DNA from: Stratiolaelaps scimitus
Lineage: Eukaryota > Arthropoda > Arachnida > Mesostigmata > Laelapidae
Length of the DNA stretch: 64,000 nt
Direction: 5' to 3'
Assembly (NCBI GenBank): GCA_019614645.1
Contig: JABWDB010000009.1
Span: forward strand, 6,491,501 to 6,555,500
The position numbers were made by a program, and so were the translations under genes. The notes below the pieces were generated by a model. That model searched no databases, was not told where the DNA came from, and saw only the letters and a program-made list of their open reading frames with translations. Every line of letters begins with the position of its first letter. The first letter of the stretch is position 1. Below are positions 11,737 through 26,072 of the stretch, one piece after another.

Positions 11737-12250
11737 AATGACAAAAATTCAAATTATTCACCTTTGTCAAGAAGATGCAACAATGACTATACAAAATAAT
11801 ATATACGTGCGTAAGGTCGTACAATACAAGTGTTATGTCCGTTGTTTTCAGGGCATACAGGCGTACGAGCGCTCTTACAATATCTAAGCATGGAGATTAA
11901 TATATATATATATGTATCTACCTTGCGGCTTGGCAACGAGCGAGGCTGTCTAGCGACCGAGCTCGGAGGCACCGCAAATCATGGTATTGTACCATATCGC
12001 AATACTGATTTATTCTATATATAAATACAGAAACCGCATGGGAAAAAGTGTGCAATTAATCGTGTGATTTCTTCAATAAAATCCTATGCCGCGTTACATT
12101 TGTCACATCTTATAATGTCGTATGCGTAAATATAGAATGACAAGTGAAGTCTGGCGAGAGTAAATATTACCGGTATATAAACCACCATCTTTTGGCTGAA
12201 TCAAGTTGGAGTCCAATAATTGAATCGTTACTCAAGTCGTTACCTTACAA
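11737..12250 (+). terminator. 3' UTR region with AATAAA poly(A) signal
   Basis: AATAAA at 12075-12080 lies 339 nt after the stop, in the same context as in copy 1. Past it the copy carries an insertion of about 25 nt relative to copy 1 near 12150-12190. Confidence 0.45.
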
Positions 12251-13826
12251 TCATTTGTCAATGTGCGCCGACATGGCTGCAGCAACGCCTCCTGCTAAGG
12301 GCCGCAAGTTACTAAGGCGTAAAAACGACTGTTTCCTTCATCTCTCCCACGGAGATCCCGCCAAATAGAAGCAACTGGGAAAACGCCAGGCGCAACCCGC
12401 CATCGTCCGGCCCCGTGACGTCCCCAGATGTTAATTGGAACAACAACAATATGTCGCCGGGCGTACTTCCCGTCTCAGCTAGTGTTTACCTGCTAACGGG
12501 CTCGGGAAGCTGTATCCCGAGGGGGACACAGACCCAGGGACGAGACGTGATGTGCCGAGACCACCATGACCGGCATCATCGCTACGGGAACCACCGAAGC
12601 TGCGCCTCTAACACTACTGCCACAGGCGCGCGCATTGTCCTGTTTTCCTTTATCGGCGGGATAGGAAGTGACAAGTGCCCGACCGCTGTATGAACCATTA
12701 TGTACGGCAGGTCCACACACACGCACAAGTTGTGCCTGCGCCCCAAGACCTGGCTCGTCCTGGGCGCGTCTACCCGACATACAGACCGAATTGTTCCTTA
12801 CCGTATCCCTTAACCATATGGCATAGAGGAACACCCTGTTACTCTGTGGTCATGCCCGCGACCAGGCGGGCATGCCTCTATGGCTCCTTACTGCCTCGTT
12901 GTTTGCTAGCGCTTATGCGCGTCTGACATTGTGTGAGTTAGTTAGATGAGCGGCCCTTCTCGTTCACGAAGGGAAGGTGTCGAGTGCCGGCCGCTCTGTA
13001 GCAAAGGCCAGCGCCGCTTAGCGATGTGGCCACCCTTTAACGTGCCTGTCAGCTATGACACTCGAGTCGCAGAATAGGAATCAGCAGCAGCCGTAGCACC
13101 GAATTGCAATGAGCGGCAAAGTTGTCGGTGTCCTAAACGTGGAAAATGGTGCACACTCTCTGCAAAAAAGGCAGAAGTGTCTCTGTGGTTTAAGAACAGG
13201 TGCTCAGGCCTTGTTTTTGATGGTAGGGTGGCCTGCTCGACGTGGTCATTACTCAGTATTTCAGGGGAGGCTATCTGGGTGAGAGGGGCCAGCGGTGACA
13301 GTTCGAGGAGTTAGCAAAAGAATTAGTGGTAAAGTGTTAGACGACTGGGCTGGACCATGTCTCGTCGAACGTCTGTTCTGGGACGCACAACGCCGCTGTG
13401 CTGCTTACTAGTCTCTTCTTCGTTGGTGACTGTTCACTGAGACGTCGTTCTCGGTCACGTACTTCATTATGGGAAAAGACCAAGAAAAAGGCCGTCCATG
13501 TGGTAGCACGGTGGGGTACATTGTGGGAAACTTAAGTATAGTAGATCCCCCGCCGTGGCCGCCGCTGTTGTGTTTAAGGTTGTATGTGCCTATTGGCGAG
13601 AAATAAGAAGCACAAAAGCCGACGACAATGGCCAGGTTTTCTCGGAAATTCACAACTGTAGACCAATTATACGTAAGTATGTGCCAGCATAATCGACGCA
13701 GGTATAGGAAAAGAACAGGTACTTCATGGCACAAAATTTGTGTAAGCACATCATACCAGTAATAATAAAAAATCAGTAAGACAACATTTAAGCATTGTAA
13801 AAATTGCAGTTCCTTTAATAAGCCAA
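12251..13826 (+). other. conserved duplicated flank, second copy
   Basis: It holds the same CpG-rich sequence as 5110-6682. I see no difference over roughly 13050-13665. Just before the GTAAGT donor at 13673 it lacks 8 bases (between GTAGAC and CAATTATAC) that copy 1 has, which would shorten the candidate first exon to 15 codons (13628-13672). Confidence 0.35.
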
Positions 13827-15190
13827 TAAACCATTACGTTGCCATAACTACTGTATGTTTGAATAAAACAATGTTTATTCGCGACTACGTTGCTAGAACT
13901 TATTTAGGTATAGGTTATATCAACGCCTACTAGAGGAAAAACGTACCATTTGACGACATTTGGATGCTCCCTCCCCATCGTCATAACATGTCTAATACCA
14001 ATGGTTAGCACAAACAATTTGGATGAGCATTCTAGCGAGATGTGTTAGTACATTTCAACAATATGCTTCGCAATCATCTAATTGAACTGTAATCGAGCTT
14101 CCCCAATAATGTCTGCTCTGAACTATACACACAATCCTGGGCGTCGTTATGTTGAGCGCGTAAATTTAAATATATTCGTCAGCGCGCAACGGTAATTTGG
14201 TACGGACCTGATAGATTCATCATCGACAGCGTGCGAATACAGCCATCCGCCACAAGAACATTAATCATGAAAAAAAAATCTAAATCTATTATAAATATTA
14301 TTATTATTATTTGGAGCCACTTACTGACATGGGTAGAGACGATGAAGCGACAAACGATGTCCATGACAGTTGAATCTACTGTCAACTAAAAAAAAAAAGA
14401 TCTAAGTAAACGATGTGCTACACCAGAACAAAAACTCTTTTTCGAGCTAACCCTCAGCTGTTCCCCTATCTGACAGACCTCAGCTCTTAACCTTTAGGTA
14501 TTGCTACACCAAAACACGATATGGGTAAGTATACCAAGGCGATATGCTTTCTGTGTCATAAGGGCCGCGTGATTCGTCTGTTGTTGTTCATTTATTATGC
14601 GACGCTAACTAACATCGCCGAAATACCCTATCGGCTAACGTATAAAGTTTGTGTTTGATGTTAGGCCATGTTTAAATTGCACACGTTGCTCCTGCTGTTG
14701 GCTTCGCTTTGCTGGGGCAGAATTCCCCACGGGCAGCGCCGGGTAGGCTTACTCCAACTTCTTTCGAATATTAAAAATCACAACTTTTCGGATACAGGAG
14801 CGCCTGGGAACAGCGATTATACAAAACGCGGCGACGAGACTTAGTCGGGCGTATCATGTATGAAGGGGGGTCAGATGAGATGGGATCGACCCCGCAGCTT
14901 CAATGTCTCATAACTCCCAAGAGTAATCCATGAATTCCACCGCGAGGTTTGGCAGCTTTGCAATGTTCTAATATAAACACAACATTGAATTAATTCCCGA
15001 CGAGTCAGCGTGTGTTCAGCGAATGCTAGCTACTGCCAGCTCCAGTATCGTTTGATAATTAATTTAGATAAGTCCCATTTAACAGGAGGCGCCTCCACTT
15101 TTGAAGTTGCTATAATCTCTTTGTTTCTGGCGTTTCAACATTTTGAACACACTGTCATTGTTGCTCCTTCACCGCGAACACCGATCTGTA
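13827..15190. other. intergenic, AT-rich
   Basis: I see no gene. There are several homopolymer A runs and a (TTA)n patch near 14298. A minus-strand 68-codon frame at 14385-14179 is low-complexity and not supported. Confidence 0.45.
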
Positions 15191-17900
15191 TTCACCTCTG
15201 GCGTTTCGACCTCTCCGATTGCAATTTTCATCTCGTATCGTCTCGTCAGGTTGCGGCGAATTCGACGCCCTGAATCGCAGTTTGTTCTGCTGTCTCGACT
15301 CCGCCATTGTGCCAAGTACCATTTCAATTGTTGTCCATGCCGCAATTGGCGTGCGCAATGTTGTTGCTGCTGCTGCTGCTGCTGCTGCTAGTTTGCCCGT
15401 AGCGACAACGGGTGTGGGCGCTTCGTTCGTCGGGTTCGGCCGTCGTCACTGATGATGATGGTCGATGAGCTGGCGTCTCGTCGTTTTTGTCGTTATTCTG
15501 CCGTTTGTCGTCGCTGTCACCCCCGACCCGTCCGATCGTCTCCTTTACCCCTCAATCTCCCTCTTACTCTCTCTCGCTATCTCCGATCCGTGCGGTGTCA
15601 CGCGGGCGAAGGGGGGCGAGACACTCGAGTTGTAGCCGTGCAAATGCCAAACGGAGTCGGAAGCGGAGCCAAGAAAACCGCGGGAGAGCAAGCGAAACGT
15701 GATCGGAGATCGAAAATCGGCATTTCAGTGGCTATCGCCAATCATCCGCGTTCTCTCTCTCTCTCTCTCGCTTCCTCTCTCACACATCACACGGTCACTC
15801 TGCCGCTGGTTCCATTCTCATTTTTTCCACCGCACCCTGCGCTCGACCTACCGACGGTGACGCGCCGGACTCGAAGACTAGCTGGCGCTAGCTGTAGGGT
15901 GGAAGAAAAAGTGCAGAAAGGCAAGAACAATCAACGGCTGGCAGCCAGAGCAGAGGACACAGCGGCGGCAACGGAAGCCGCAGCGGACGCAGCAATATTT
16001 GCGCCAGCGTGTCGATGAGAGGGACCATTGGGGGCAGTCCGGGGGTTGCCGCGGACAGAAAATGCCGATTTGTCGTCGGTTGACGAACAGTCGACCCTTA
16101 GAGCGTTGGGCTGCGATTTCGGTGTCGGCCAGCTTCGTAAACGCCACCGTTCGGTCTAGGCGCAGGTCGGTATTTAGTCGAGGGAATTCGTCCATTTTGA
16201 CGATCAATTGGTGACAACTCTCGGTACTACAGTGTACCGAAGTATGCTAATGATACCGTTGAGGACTTGAAACGTGTAAATGTGCCCTGTCTGTTTAAAG
16301 TGTTCCATTGTAAGAATGTTGTTCGGCAACAGAACGGGTGCAGATCGTCTCACATCGTCGTTCAGCCATGACTTGGTGAATTAATAAGGGGTACGACTCG
16401 GCGATATATGTCTGTGTTTGATCGGATATCGGTGTTTGATATGATACTGACTAAAGCATGATGACTGTCTCCACTTCGTAGGTGTCACGATGTCTGCATG
16501 CAATTCGAATCTAGCAATTCGTCGAATTTCGTCCAAGAGTTCAGTTCCAGTTCGCTGAACGTCGGTCCAGAGGGATATGTTGCTCCACCAATATTCTGAC
16601 GTGTGGCTTTTCTCCAGCCCATGTCCAGAACTGTAGCCGTCGAAGTCACGGTGGCGACGTTCCATCTCGCTTCATAAACAGAGACGTCGAGAGTTCCCAG
16701 CAGGCCATCGCTCAACTCGGCCTCAGTTACGTTCTACTGAATATCACGGCTTGAAACAAAGATCGAACTATCAGACTCCGAGCGTGACAGCGAGTTACGA
16801 CGCTTAGACTTGAAATCATAGAATGAAAATTGAAAAGCTGATGTTATTATCTTATGGGAATGATGAGCCAACGTTACAGATTCACAACACAATGGTCTTC
16901 TTACAGAGCACGATCCGAGCAACCGATTCTGTACCTCGCCAGTATATTCAGCTCGGCTCAATCTTCTCATAAGCATCAACAAATATACGATGTTGTCGAC
17001 AATAAGAAGAGCAACGGGTCGCATTGGCAAACTTATACATTTGACAAAAAAAAAACGAATATCCTAATGCGCTATCAATTTAGTATCGGTTGGGCGCGAC
17101 CGCAGAGCTGAGGCGATGTTTTCCACGCTGAGTAAATGCTGAGCGGCTACAACGCCAACTGAATTTGGCGGCTGAAGAAAATGTTGTCATAACAAGAGCC
17201 GGCGGACGGATCCCCCTGCCATCGATTGCAAGGTCCGAATTGCTGGGAGCTTGAAGGATCTGCCAAAACAACGAACGAACACAGAGCCGTAGACAGAGGA
17301 GTAGGAACAAGCGGAACGGACGAAAGATGAAAAATTGACGGTGATAATGCGGAAAAAAATCAGTTCGGATGATGTTCGGACATATGATTCCGCGCCGAAA
17401 CAGTACGCGGCGGCACAACAAGCTACCACGCAGACGGAAGCAAACTAAGGGATCATTTTTTTCTTTTTGTTTCGTTTGTTCGAGGCCGATGTTTTTGGTT
17501 GGCGGCCTCAACGCGAGACGATGAGCTCGATGGCTCGTCGTATAGGGGGAACGGCGCGCCCGAGGGTCCGGCCAGGAAGGCCAAGAAGGAAGGTCTCTCC
17601 CATGGGGGAGAGCTCCTCCAATGTAGGTCGAACAACAAGAAACTGTTTCATTGATGTTCTCGTTTCGATTGCTGTGTGATACCGTACTCCGACCCGTGAA
17701 CAGGCGCTGTTGCCACCGCTGTCGCCTTTCTCTCGTCGCGTCTGGAGCCTTGTTCGTCCTCCGTTGTTCCGCTTGTCGTGGGATTTCGTCCGCCGTCGTC
17801 CGATCATGGCTGACAAGGCCTTCCATAAGCATTGTTCTTTGACGCCGTTCTGGCGTCGATCATATATCGAAGGTTGCTGGAGGTCCTGACACGAACCGAA
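15191..17900. other. GC/CpG-rich block, possible promoter region
   Basis: Base composition changes to CpG-rich with (CT)n runs and (CTG)9 at 15366-15390. Frames of up to 188 codons (15452-16018, plus) and 250 codons (17832-17080, minus) are open, but two or three frames overlap in the same place and the peptides are Arg/Ser-rich with no recognisable domain. That pattern is typical of composition, not coding. A promoter with a 5' UTR exon for a long gene is the most reasonable reading. I cannot assign direction. Confidence 0.35.
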
Positions 17901-18897
17901 CAAGTAGGCATGAATCTAAGCATGAACCGGATTATTCAATGCCCGCGCAGTAGTACTATTATTAATACGATTATTATTGCTGCTAGTACCTACTGCAAGT
18001 CTGCTCGATTGCGAGTACAGAATGTGGTACGATGGATGTCGCTGCGTTTCGACGCGATGGGACGATTTGTCAATGAGTTCGGCCTGTACAGTACATCAAT
18101 CCGACACCCTGTCACCCAACTAAATATCGAATTATTGTATGTTTAAAGTTGTATAAATAATTAACACGAAAGTCACTCATTTCGATGTCGACCAATTGAA
18201 TCGAGGTAAACTGGTAATTGTGTCGTTTACACATGATCTCTCCGCTCACAGTCCTGCTTAAGTCTTCATATGCAGGTGCCAGTTTGCCTCTAGAAACTTA
18301 GTTCCCGCTGGGTAGGCATTAATTTAGCTAAACATATGTAACCTCTATATTTCACATGTAATGATTATGAAATGTATTTCCTCGTTGTGCTACATATAAG
18401 ACATGTCTGTAATTTTTGTCTCGGCCTGAGTAGTATCTGTTGTAATGAGCTTGCGATTATGAAACTCAGCAGGGGCTGTCAGGCCACGTTTCTCTCTCTC
18501 TGTATCGCTCTCTCTCTCTATCGCTCTCGTACGTAGTGCGAATGGGCCCCATTTTCACGTATGGACTTGCGTTTCCTACTGAGGGGCGCCAACCCTTCTC
18601 CCATCACGCATTTCTCTATAATTATACATTTGGGACCATTCGAGAAATACAAATTATCCCAGAACTAATTCCTAATTATTGTATGTCTGAATAAAATAAT
18701 TCGAGAAATATAGAATAGATCCAGCCAGCACCGGTTCTAACGGATGCTAAGACGCAAGCATGACAATCCATCCGTTCGTTTCTCATTAGTGAGTATCGTT
18801 TAGATATATATATATATATATAAACGCTAACACAATTGGGCTCTTCCTTATCAGTGAACAAATCAATGGAAAATGGGACTTATGATATACTATATAT

Positions 18898-18928
<31 letters not shown>

Positions 18929-21686
18929 TAGGCACACACAATCACATACAAGATATCGAGTGGAATTGGTCACTTTGGTAAGCGACCACAGTCTCCCGTA
19001 GAACATTCGAAGAAGCAGTACGATTCAAAGGTCATGATCACTGGACGGCCATGGTCCAACAAGTTTCAAAGACTAATTTATGGCCTCAATAAAATTGTTC
19101 TGCGGGTCGCCATTCGGCCGAGCCGGCTGGCGAGTCATAAAATTGAAAATTGTCGCGATCTGCTCTGTGTCGCAGAAATGGCCCGATTAGTGGAGATCCG
19201 GCAATTCGGATACTAAACCGTTTGACACAAAGACCGCCTCCCTCCGGGCGTAGCGAAATGATTCAGACAGTATAAATGGATTTGAATGCATCCGGCCTTC
19301 CATGGCGGCGTTCCCATTGCGACGCGAACAGAGAACAATATGGCCACGAAGCAGATCGCCTTTTAACAACGGTAAAGTGTGAGGGTGAAACTGTTTCGTC
19401 GAGGTAGGAATAAACGGATTGAAGGCCATTAGCATGTCTGTTCACAAGGGTGTGTTTGTGTGTGTGCGCTGGCGCGCTGGAAACGCGATGTTCTTTATGT
19501 GCCAATGAACGCGGACTCAGTTCGCCAGACGCTCAGCGTAATTACGTTACGTTGCTAGCCGGTTTGAGCATAGCACCAACAATACGCCTACGTTAATCTG
19601 CCAAGACGCTACAAGAAGCGATTAAATACAAGTTCACCGACACCGATAGAGGTTCATAGCCCACTGAGACCGTTAGGGTGTAAATGGTTTTGGGTCGTTC
19701 TGCCAGAGACCTTCAGCCTCATTAAAATTTATCGAGCGATACGCAGTGAATCGATTGTGAGCGGGGGATTATTCACAGTTCTATGAGATCTCTCGAACAC
19801 AACGAGTTCGCTCCGTTTGTAAGTGGTGAACATTTCATAGGGTGGCAGGATTTTGATAATGATGAAAAAAAAACACAAGATAAGAGTTTGATCTCCTGGA
19901 CGATGTCGAAGGCGCTCAGATCTGAAATCACAGGTAATCACAGAGGCCTTAGCGTCGGGCTGCCTATGAAGTTGTACGATGATAATTGCGCTGACAGTTG
20001 CATAATAAACAAATTGCCGAAGCTAACGAGGCCGATAACTACAGAGTAGTTGGGGAAGCCATTGTGACTCAATTGCGCAAATTCGCAAACGCTTTGGCCG
20101 GGTGAAACGCCGCCGCAGTGGCGGCGGCGGCGGCAGCGGCAAATTTCGAAATGTTCCATCATTAGAAGGAGCTCCGTCGTTCTTGCGACGTACCGTCTCG
20201 GTCGCAATGCGCAAGTGAATGTCGAGATCTCCCCTTCGCGGCAGTGTCACAAACATCTCCACATATTGTGACAGCTAGGCACAACGGCACCCTGCCATTC
20301 TTTCGTTACGTTGTAGTATTGGAACAGACATATAAACAAACTATCAGGATGATGAACACATGAGTTGTGATGGATGTGATGCTGATATTTTGGTGTTTCC
20401 CAGAAAAAAGCGAGTCAACGAATTCGTCTATAATCCACCCGTATTGCTAAAGGCGTTTTTCTAAAAAGTGTCCTATTCAGGCCATCTTCGGAAATCAGCT
20501 CCATCAGCCCACAGAAGCATTCACGTCAAAGCATTCATGCAGAGTTCGAGGTTAGGACCATCGAGTGGGGTGCATATTTGGAACTCCAGATAACAGCGGC
20601 AGGCTGCCGCTTAAGGAATCAACGGTGTACAGCAGTACGGTACAGCTCTTAAGGCGGATAGTTTATAGGGTGAACTTGTCAATGTTTTTTTTTCCGGTAA
20701 AAACTGACGCATGTCTAACCCTGCGATTTAGGTTTTTACGAAACCAAGTGGCAAAGCCAAAGATATAAAAATATCAACGTCACTGAGAACAATGTATAAA
20801 AATAACAAGGTCACTGAAACGTCCTCGCTGTATCTGTAAATAATTGTTTACTTCTTCACCTTGTTCTACTGACGAATTCGAGACAGTGGTTTATACCGTA
20901 CACCTGATAGGCCATGTGCTACCTAAAACGCTCGCGATTCGCGATAGTTACGTCTGCTTGAGTTAGATCATTTATATCTGTGGCGTTCAACGGCACGAAC
21001 GTTCTTGTGCCCTTGGCCTTCGGTGGCCGCGAGAGCGGCCTCTGCTACAGCCAACCGACAGGCACTCGTCATCATCAGGGGAGCCAGCTGCGTCCCCGTG
21101 CAGACCTGGGGAAATTGCTTTGTCAGCTAATAGACCTATACACTAAACCACATAGATATTCCAAAATCGAGCTTCTTTCCATATGGACAGGCAGCCACGA
21201 GCTTGAAATGCTCAAAGAGGACCGCCGCGTTCGGGTCGCCGTTTCCACTGGCATATTGTTCGCCGGAGAGAAATAGATAAATTGATAGGCGAGAAGATTT
21301 AAAATTTCGGTGCATATTTTAGCTTCAGGTGCGTACAGCGAATTCAACTCTCAATCAGATGGGTCGTAACAAATATTTAGACTGGAGGCTCGCTCAGCGG
21401 AGCGTCGGGAAATGAAGTCGAACGATCGGCAAATTACATTGTTGAGCCCGTTGCCGTCAAAACCCTTGGGGTTATTGGGGCTGATTCAGAAGGCGTTCCT
21501 CAGGGAGATGGGAAAAATAATATTTCAAAAGACAATGGAGCTTCGTTCCATCGAGTGGCTTCCTCGGTGAATCTCGCCAGAAGAACAACGGGGCTACGGC
21601 GAACTAGCGATGCGCGTGTAGCGGGCACTATGCCGATGCAGGGAGTGCACTCCCCTGTGTAGTCCCTCTGACTGAATAGTGAGTGA

Positions 21687-21689
<3 letters not shown>
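17901..21689. other. intergenic, microsatellites only
   Basis: I see no gene. The stretch contains (CT)n near 18490-18525, (TA)n at 18890-18930, and a short GGC/GCC-rich patch at 20110-20145. Confidence 0.45.
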
Positions 21690-21780
<91 letters not shown>

Positions 21781-21816
21781 TATATATAGATAGATAGATA
21801 TAGATATATATATAGA
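21690..21816. repeat. (TA)n microsatellite, long
   Basis: About 90 bases of uninterrupted TA are followed by TAGA-interrupted TA. It is the longest of about nine TA tracts in the window. Confidence 0.97.
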
Positions 21817-22380
21817 TTTTTTCCTTGTATCTCGCAAAAACATCTTATAGAGATTCTAAACGTGAACGGAAACAAACATTTGGAATACTAATAACATGGC
21901 TAGCAGGAAGTAACTTGTGTTCTTCTCAAGTGATAGCTACGAATGGAATGTGGATCCAAGGTGTAGACATGCGTGATGCGTGCCCTTCGAAGACCAACTT
22001 TATAGGTGTCGAATCTTCACGCTGGTTGTCATGGCATTATTGCTTGTTCCCCCAATTGCAGCACGTTGTTTAATTGAAAGTGGAAATGATATGTGAGCTG
22101 TTAGAATATGGACTTTTGAATAGCTGTCGATTCGGTTGAACAGTATGCGAGAGACACGGGCAAGTTGTAGTTCACAATCGCTCCTGCTGGAACTAGGAAA
22201 AAAAGGAAAAATAACAGAGGTTTGTGCTGAGGTGCAATTTGGAAATAGACCTTAGATATAGGAGAGGCCCTTTGAAACGCTATCGTTTACAGATTTGCAG
22301 AGTCAAAATTTTGTGACTCAGCCCAGGATTTCACCGGGCCAGAAGTGGGCACATACATTACAAGATAAGAAGAAGAAAGG

Positions 22381-22545
22381 AACTTACGTACTTTTCTCAA
22401 GATAGAATAGAACTTACTTACTTTTCTCAAGATAGAAAGGAACTTACTTACCTTTCTCAAGATAGAAAGAAACCTACTTACCTTTCTCAAGATAGAAAGA
22501 AACTTACTTACTTTTCTCAAGATAGAAAGGAACCTACTTACTTTC
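22381..22545. repeat. 30-bp minisatellite, about 5.5 copies
   Basis: The unit starts AACTTACTTAC and ends AAGATAGAAAGG. Units begin at 22381, 22411, 22441, 22471, 22501 and 22531, with a few substitutions each. Because 30 is a multiple of three, a minus-strand frame (22520-22287) stays open as a 10-residue repeat. I treat that as a by-product. Read on the minus strand each unit contains GTAAGTAAGT. Confidence 0.95.
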
Positions 22546-25500
22546 CAGAAATACGGTGTCGGTAGCTTGCAATCTATTTCACGCTTGTCATCTGCATACT
22601 TTGTATCGAGCTCTGCTTGAAATAGTAGCGCGTTCGGCGTCGTCGCTACCCGATTTCCCAGGAGGGGACGTCAGGCGATCCTGCACGCCTGAATACATGC
22701 ACACTTGTGGGGGGTGCTGATCAACAGGGATTTGCATGAATATAGCTGCAGCGGACATAGTTTTGTTGACATAAACGATGGATCATGCAACACGTACTTT
22801 GAGCTTGAGCAAGGTCGGCGTTGAGTGAATCAAGCGAAGCGCAGAAGGCGTCCGGAGATCAAACTGACATGTTGATTATTTATTATCATCGAAACACTGG
22901 TTCGATTCACCAAGGCGATGAGGGGCGAAAAGGCGGTTGCTTTTCCTAGAAGGAGATTTCGAAACGCAGTAAGTCCGCTGTATATCTACCAGTAGATACA
23001 TATATATATCTGCTGTCGACATGCTTCGTCAGTAGGGAGCGATTCGTGATTCCCCAATGGGCAGTATACTTCCTTCTCTCGCTCGTAGTGAATCGGTAGA
23101 GTCGTTTCAGAGCGCAATTGTGCAACGCTGCAGCGGATAGCTATGCGAAGCATTGTTTAGAGATAGTTCCGAGTTAACTTGTTCGACAGCAAGGAAACAA
23201 CAACGGTGTTCGATGCAGTGGCGCAAGATTAACCCGATGCATGGGCCGTCGTTTTGTTTGCTAAACTATTTAGCTGGCCGAAATTGCTCGCTGCGATAAT
23301 GTTTCTTCCATTATGACTAATGATAGGAATTAGCCACATACCACGAATTGGAATATACGTCGCGCATGTATAGTAACTGAATAATGGTGTTGGAGTCTTG
23401 TACTAGCAGATTTGCTAATATAGTTACAATATAATAATAATAGTGGTTTATTCTTCGTTACTTTTGATAGCTTTAATCCATAATAAGGCATGCTGTGTTA
23501 TATTTAATTAATTGCATAATAATGCACGCGTGTATATTTATGTCTTTGTGTCGATTGAGTCCGGGGAGACCCGTGGAAAGCGTACGCTTCTCTAATGTTC
23601 ATCGAGCCAGCACGTTCTAAGCAAATATAGCTAACACCCTAAATGGAGCCTGTTGTCATCGCAGTCATTGTATAATAATAATAATAGAAGGATTACCGCA
23701 CAATGTATGAATGACCCAACCTGAGGCGAAACGAGGGCCAGAGGCGGTAGCAGCAGCAGCTGCTGCAGCAGCCTTAGCAGCGCGAATTCGAGTCAGGTCT
23801 CAACCGATCATCCTCCGAGCAATGCGCCCTGCTCTCGATTACAATATGGTCGAACATGCCAAAAATGCTTTTGTCGGCATGCGTTGGACCCGATATACAA
23901 TACTACGTATATAAGGGGTTGTAGTAGTCGTCGTAGTGGCGCTGTCGATTTTACTTCCGTCTTGCGTTGGCTCCGCCGTCTCTCGGGTTTTTTGGAGCGG
24001 CGGCCTTCACTTCCGGGAGATCACATACGCTTCCCGGCGATCTCCTTTTTCAACGGCTGAGTCTGCTCACCGCCACCGAGCTTTCAACAGCTTACTGCCG
24101 ACTCTAGAGGTCACCGGACAGGGCAAGGCAGTGAGTCACAAATGGGTCGCGAGGAACTATTATGTTGTGGTCTACGTATTGAATTTGGCAAGGACAGCGT
24201 CTCACGGCGGTCTTGGACGTTTTGGCAAAAGTCCTTTAATCGCATGCAATGTACGAAACATTGGTCCATGTCATCTGCCGACCGGAACTAGTCAGAATAT
24301 ATCCTTGGAGTGCTACTAATTCCGCGATTTGATAGCAAAAATTCCTCTTTGTTCACTCTTTGATATTGCAGACCATTTATAGTTGTTATTTGTTGTTTAT
24401 TCATATTACCACAGTACATTTTGTACGATCGCATGTAAATAAAACATGTCGGTTCGCTGGTAGCCATGTACTGGGGGCGCTCTTACGGACCAAAATTTTC
24501 GGGCTAATTGCCAGGCAACAGTAGGCCCAGACGAACACACCACGCCATCAGGCTTTTAAGGCCTACGCGATTTCAAGCGTACATATAACAAATGAAAAGC
24601 TCATCATCATCATCAATACGTCCTTTATATTTACGTATGTCCGTTTGGCGTCACTTTGTTTGCTAGTCTTGTAGTCGGTGCCTGTGGCAATCAATCTCTT
24701 GCCGGTTGCCCGTCGGAGTCCGAATACAAACAAGAACAACAACGCCTTGGGGGATTACTTCGTTAAGGTTAGCCTCTTGTAAAGCCCGATTTTCCAATGA
24801 TCAGTTCTCTAGTTCATTGATTTAGGGAAACATTGAAACACGGCCTCACCCAACCTGCAACTGTGCGGCCTGTCGCAGAGGCTGCAATTAAGGACGAAGC
24901 ATGGACTTGGTGTCATTGATTGTCTTGTGCGTGTCAACGATTCGCTGGGTGTTTGTTAATTATGTATGTATTGTATGGTCTGTATATTATAGCTCAATCC
25001 TAGTTTACGATTTCTGTAGACTGAATGTCGATCCCACTCGTACGTATAGGAGGACTCTAGTTACTCTGTTATATAGTATGTTCCTGAGTTTGTGTTTGTG
25101 TAGGAGATTGGAGGAGAGAATCGACGACTCGTTGTCTAAATGTCACCGCTACAGGATTCACCCGTCTGAGCTCTTTGCTATTTTTCTTAGCCACTCAGTG
25201 ACACGTTCGAACTGTGCTAAGTTGCCGATTAAACGTCTCGAAACGACTCCTATGGACTTTACCTAGTCTGTGCCTTTACTGCATATTATATATAGCGGCA
25301 CATACGGAAAATCCCGGCAATGAATCGTCCGATAGACTGGCAGCGACTTCATTCAAATCTTCCACCAACCATTTGAACAGAGACAATCCATATGCCTGTG
25401 GTTTCATTTATAAGGTTGCTTTTTTCACTACTCAGATTGTTTATTGTTTCGTTTTCTATATCGCTCTACGATTAGTTAAACAAAATGTAAATATTCAATA

Positions 25501-25815
25501 CTCGAAGACAGAGTGTCAGGCCGAGGCTGTCATGGTTACCCCCGAGGGGAGGCGGTGCCATTGCCTCTCTGGACAGCGAAGGAACGTTGGCCTTTGTTCC
25601 TTTACTTTCATTTTGTTCTTATTGTATAAAAATGCAATTTGTGAATGGTAAGCTATGTTTTCTTATCCAGCTAGAACTCATGCGAATCTATTATAGGTTG
25701 CTTGTTCAGAAAATCGTGGCCATCCTCCCCACGCAGCTGTTATGGGGAGGTTCGCCATAGTGCTAACCCATGTCTGTAGGCAACCCCGGGTAATCATGGC
25801 TCTAGGTAACCCAGC
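22546..25815. other. intergenic, no confident gene
   Basis: There is a (GCA)n patch at 23745-23775 inside a 67-codon frame, and two overlapping hydrophobic plus-strand frames at 24901-25266 and 25214-25651 with no recognisable domain. Nothing is supported as a gene. Confidence 0.4.
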
Positions 25816-26072
25816 TTTTGCAGGAATTAGGTCTCGCGTGTTTGCTGGCAATTGCTTTGGCGTTTGAACACTATGTTAGTGGAATTCATTATCTTTGCCC
25901 ACACACACATGGTGCTTCTCCGTTTAGCAAGCTCCTTACCGATCAGTCGAGAACATCCCTTCGAAACTACCTGATCTCTGCTCGGTTTTTTAACCCCGCG
26001 ACCGCACAATTTCGACAACAACTGAACCAAAACAACGTGAGGCAATCTTGCTACGCCTCATTATTTACATGA
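25816..26072 (+). other. possible exon after TTTTGCAG acceptor
   Basis: An acceptor CAGCTTTTGCAG ends at about 25822. An open frame follows to 26072, beginning with a hydrophobic run (ELGLACLLAIALAF) and then polar sequence. No ATG is present. It might be an internal or last exon, but no partner exon was found. Confidence 0.15.

Larger units (their letters stand above)
9310..13826 (+). repeat. segmental duplication, copy 2
   Basis: This is the direct repeat partner of about 2240-6682. It holds the 574-aa XK-related gene and the same downstream flank. The shared part ends after TAATAAGCCAA, then continues TAAACCATTACG here against AAACAAAACTTC in copy 1. The last 40 bases resemble sequence at about 30520-30570. 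Confidence 0.93.
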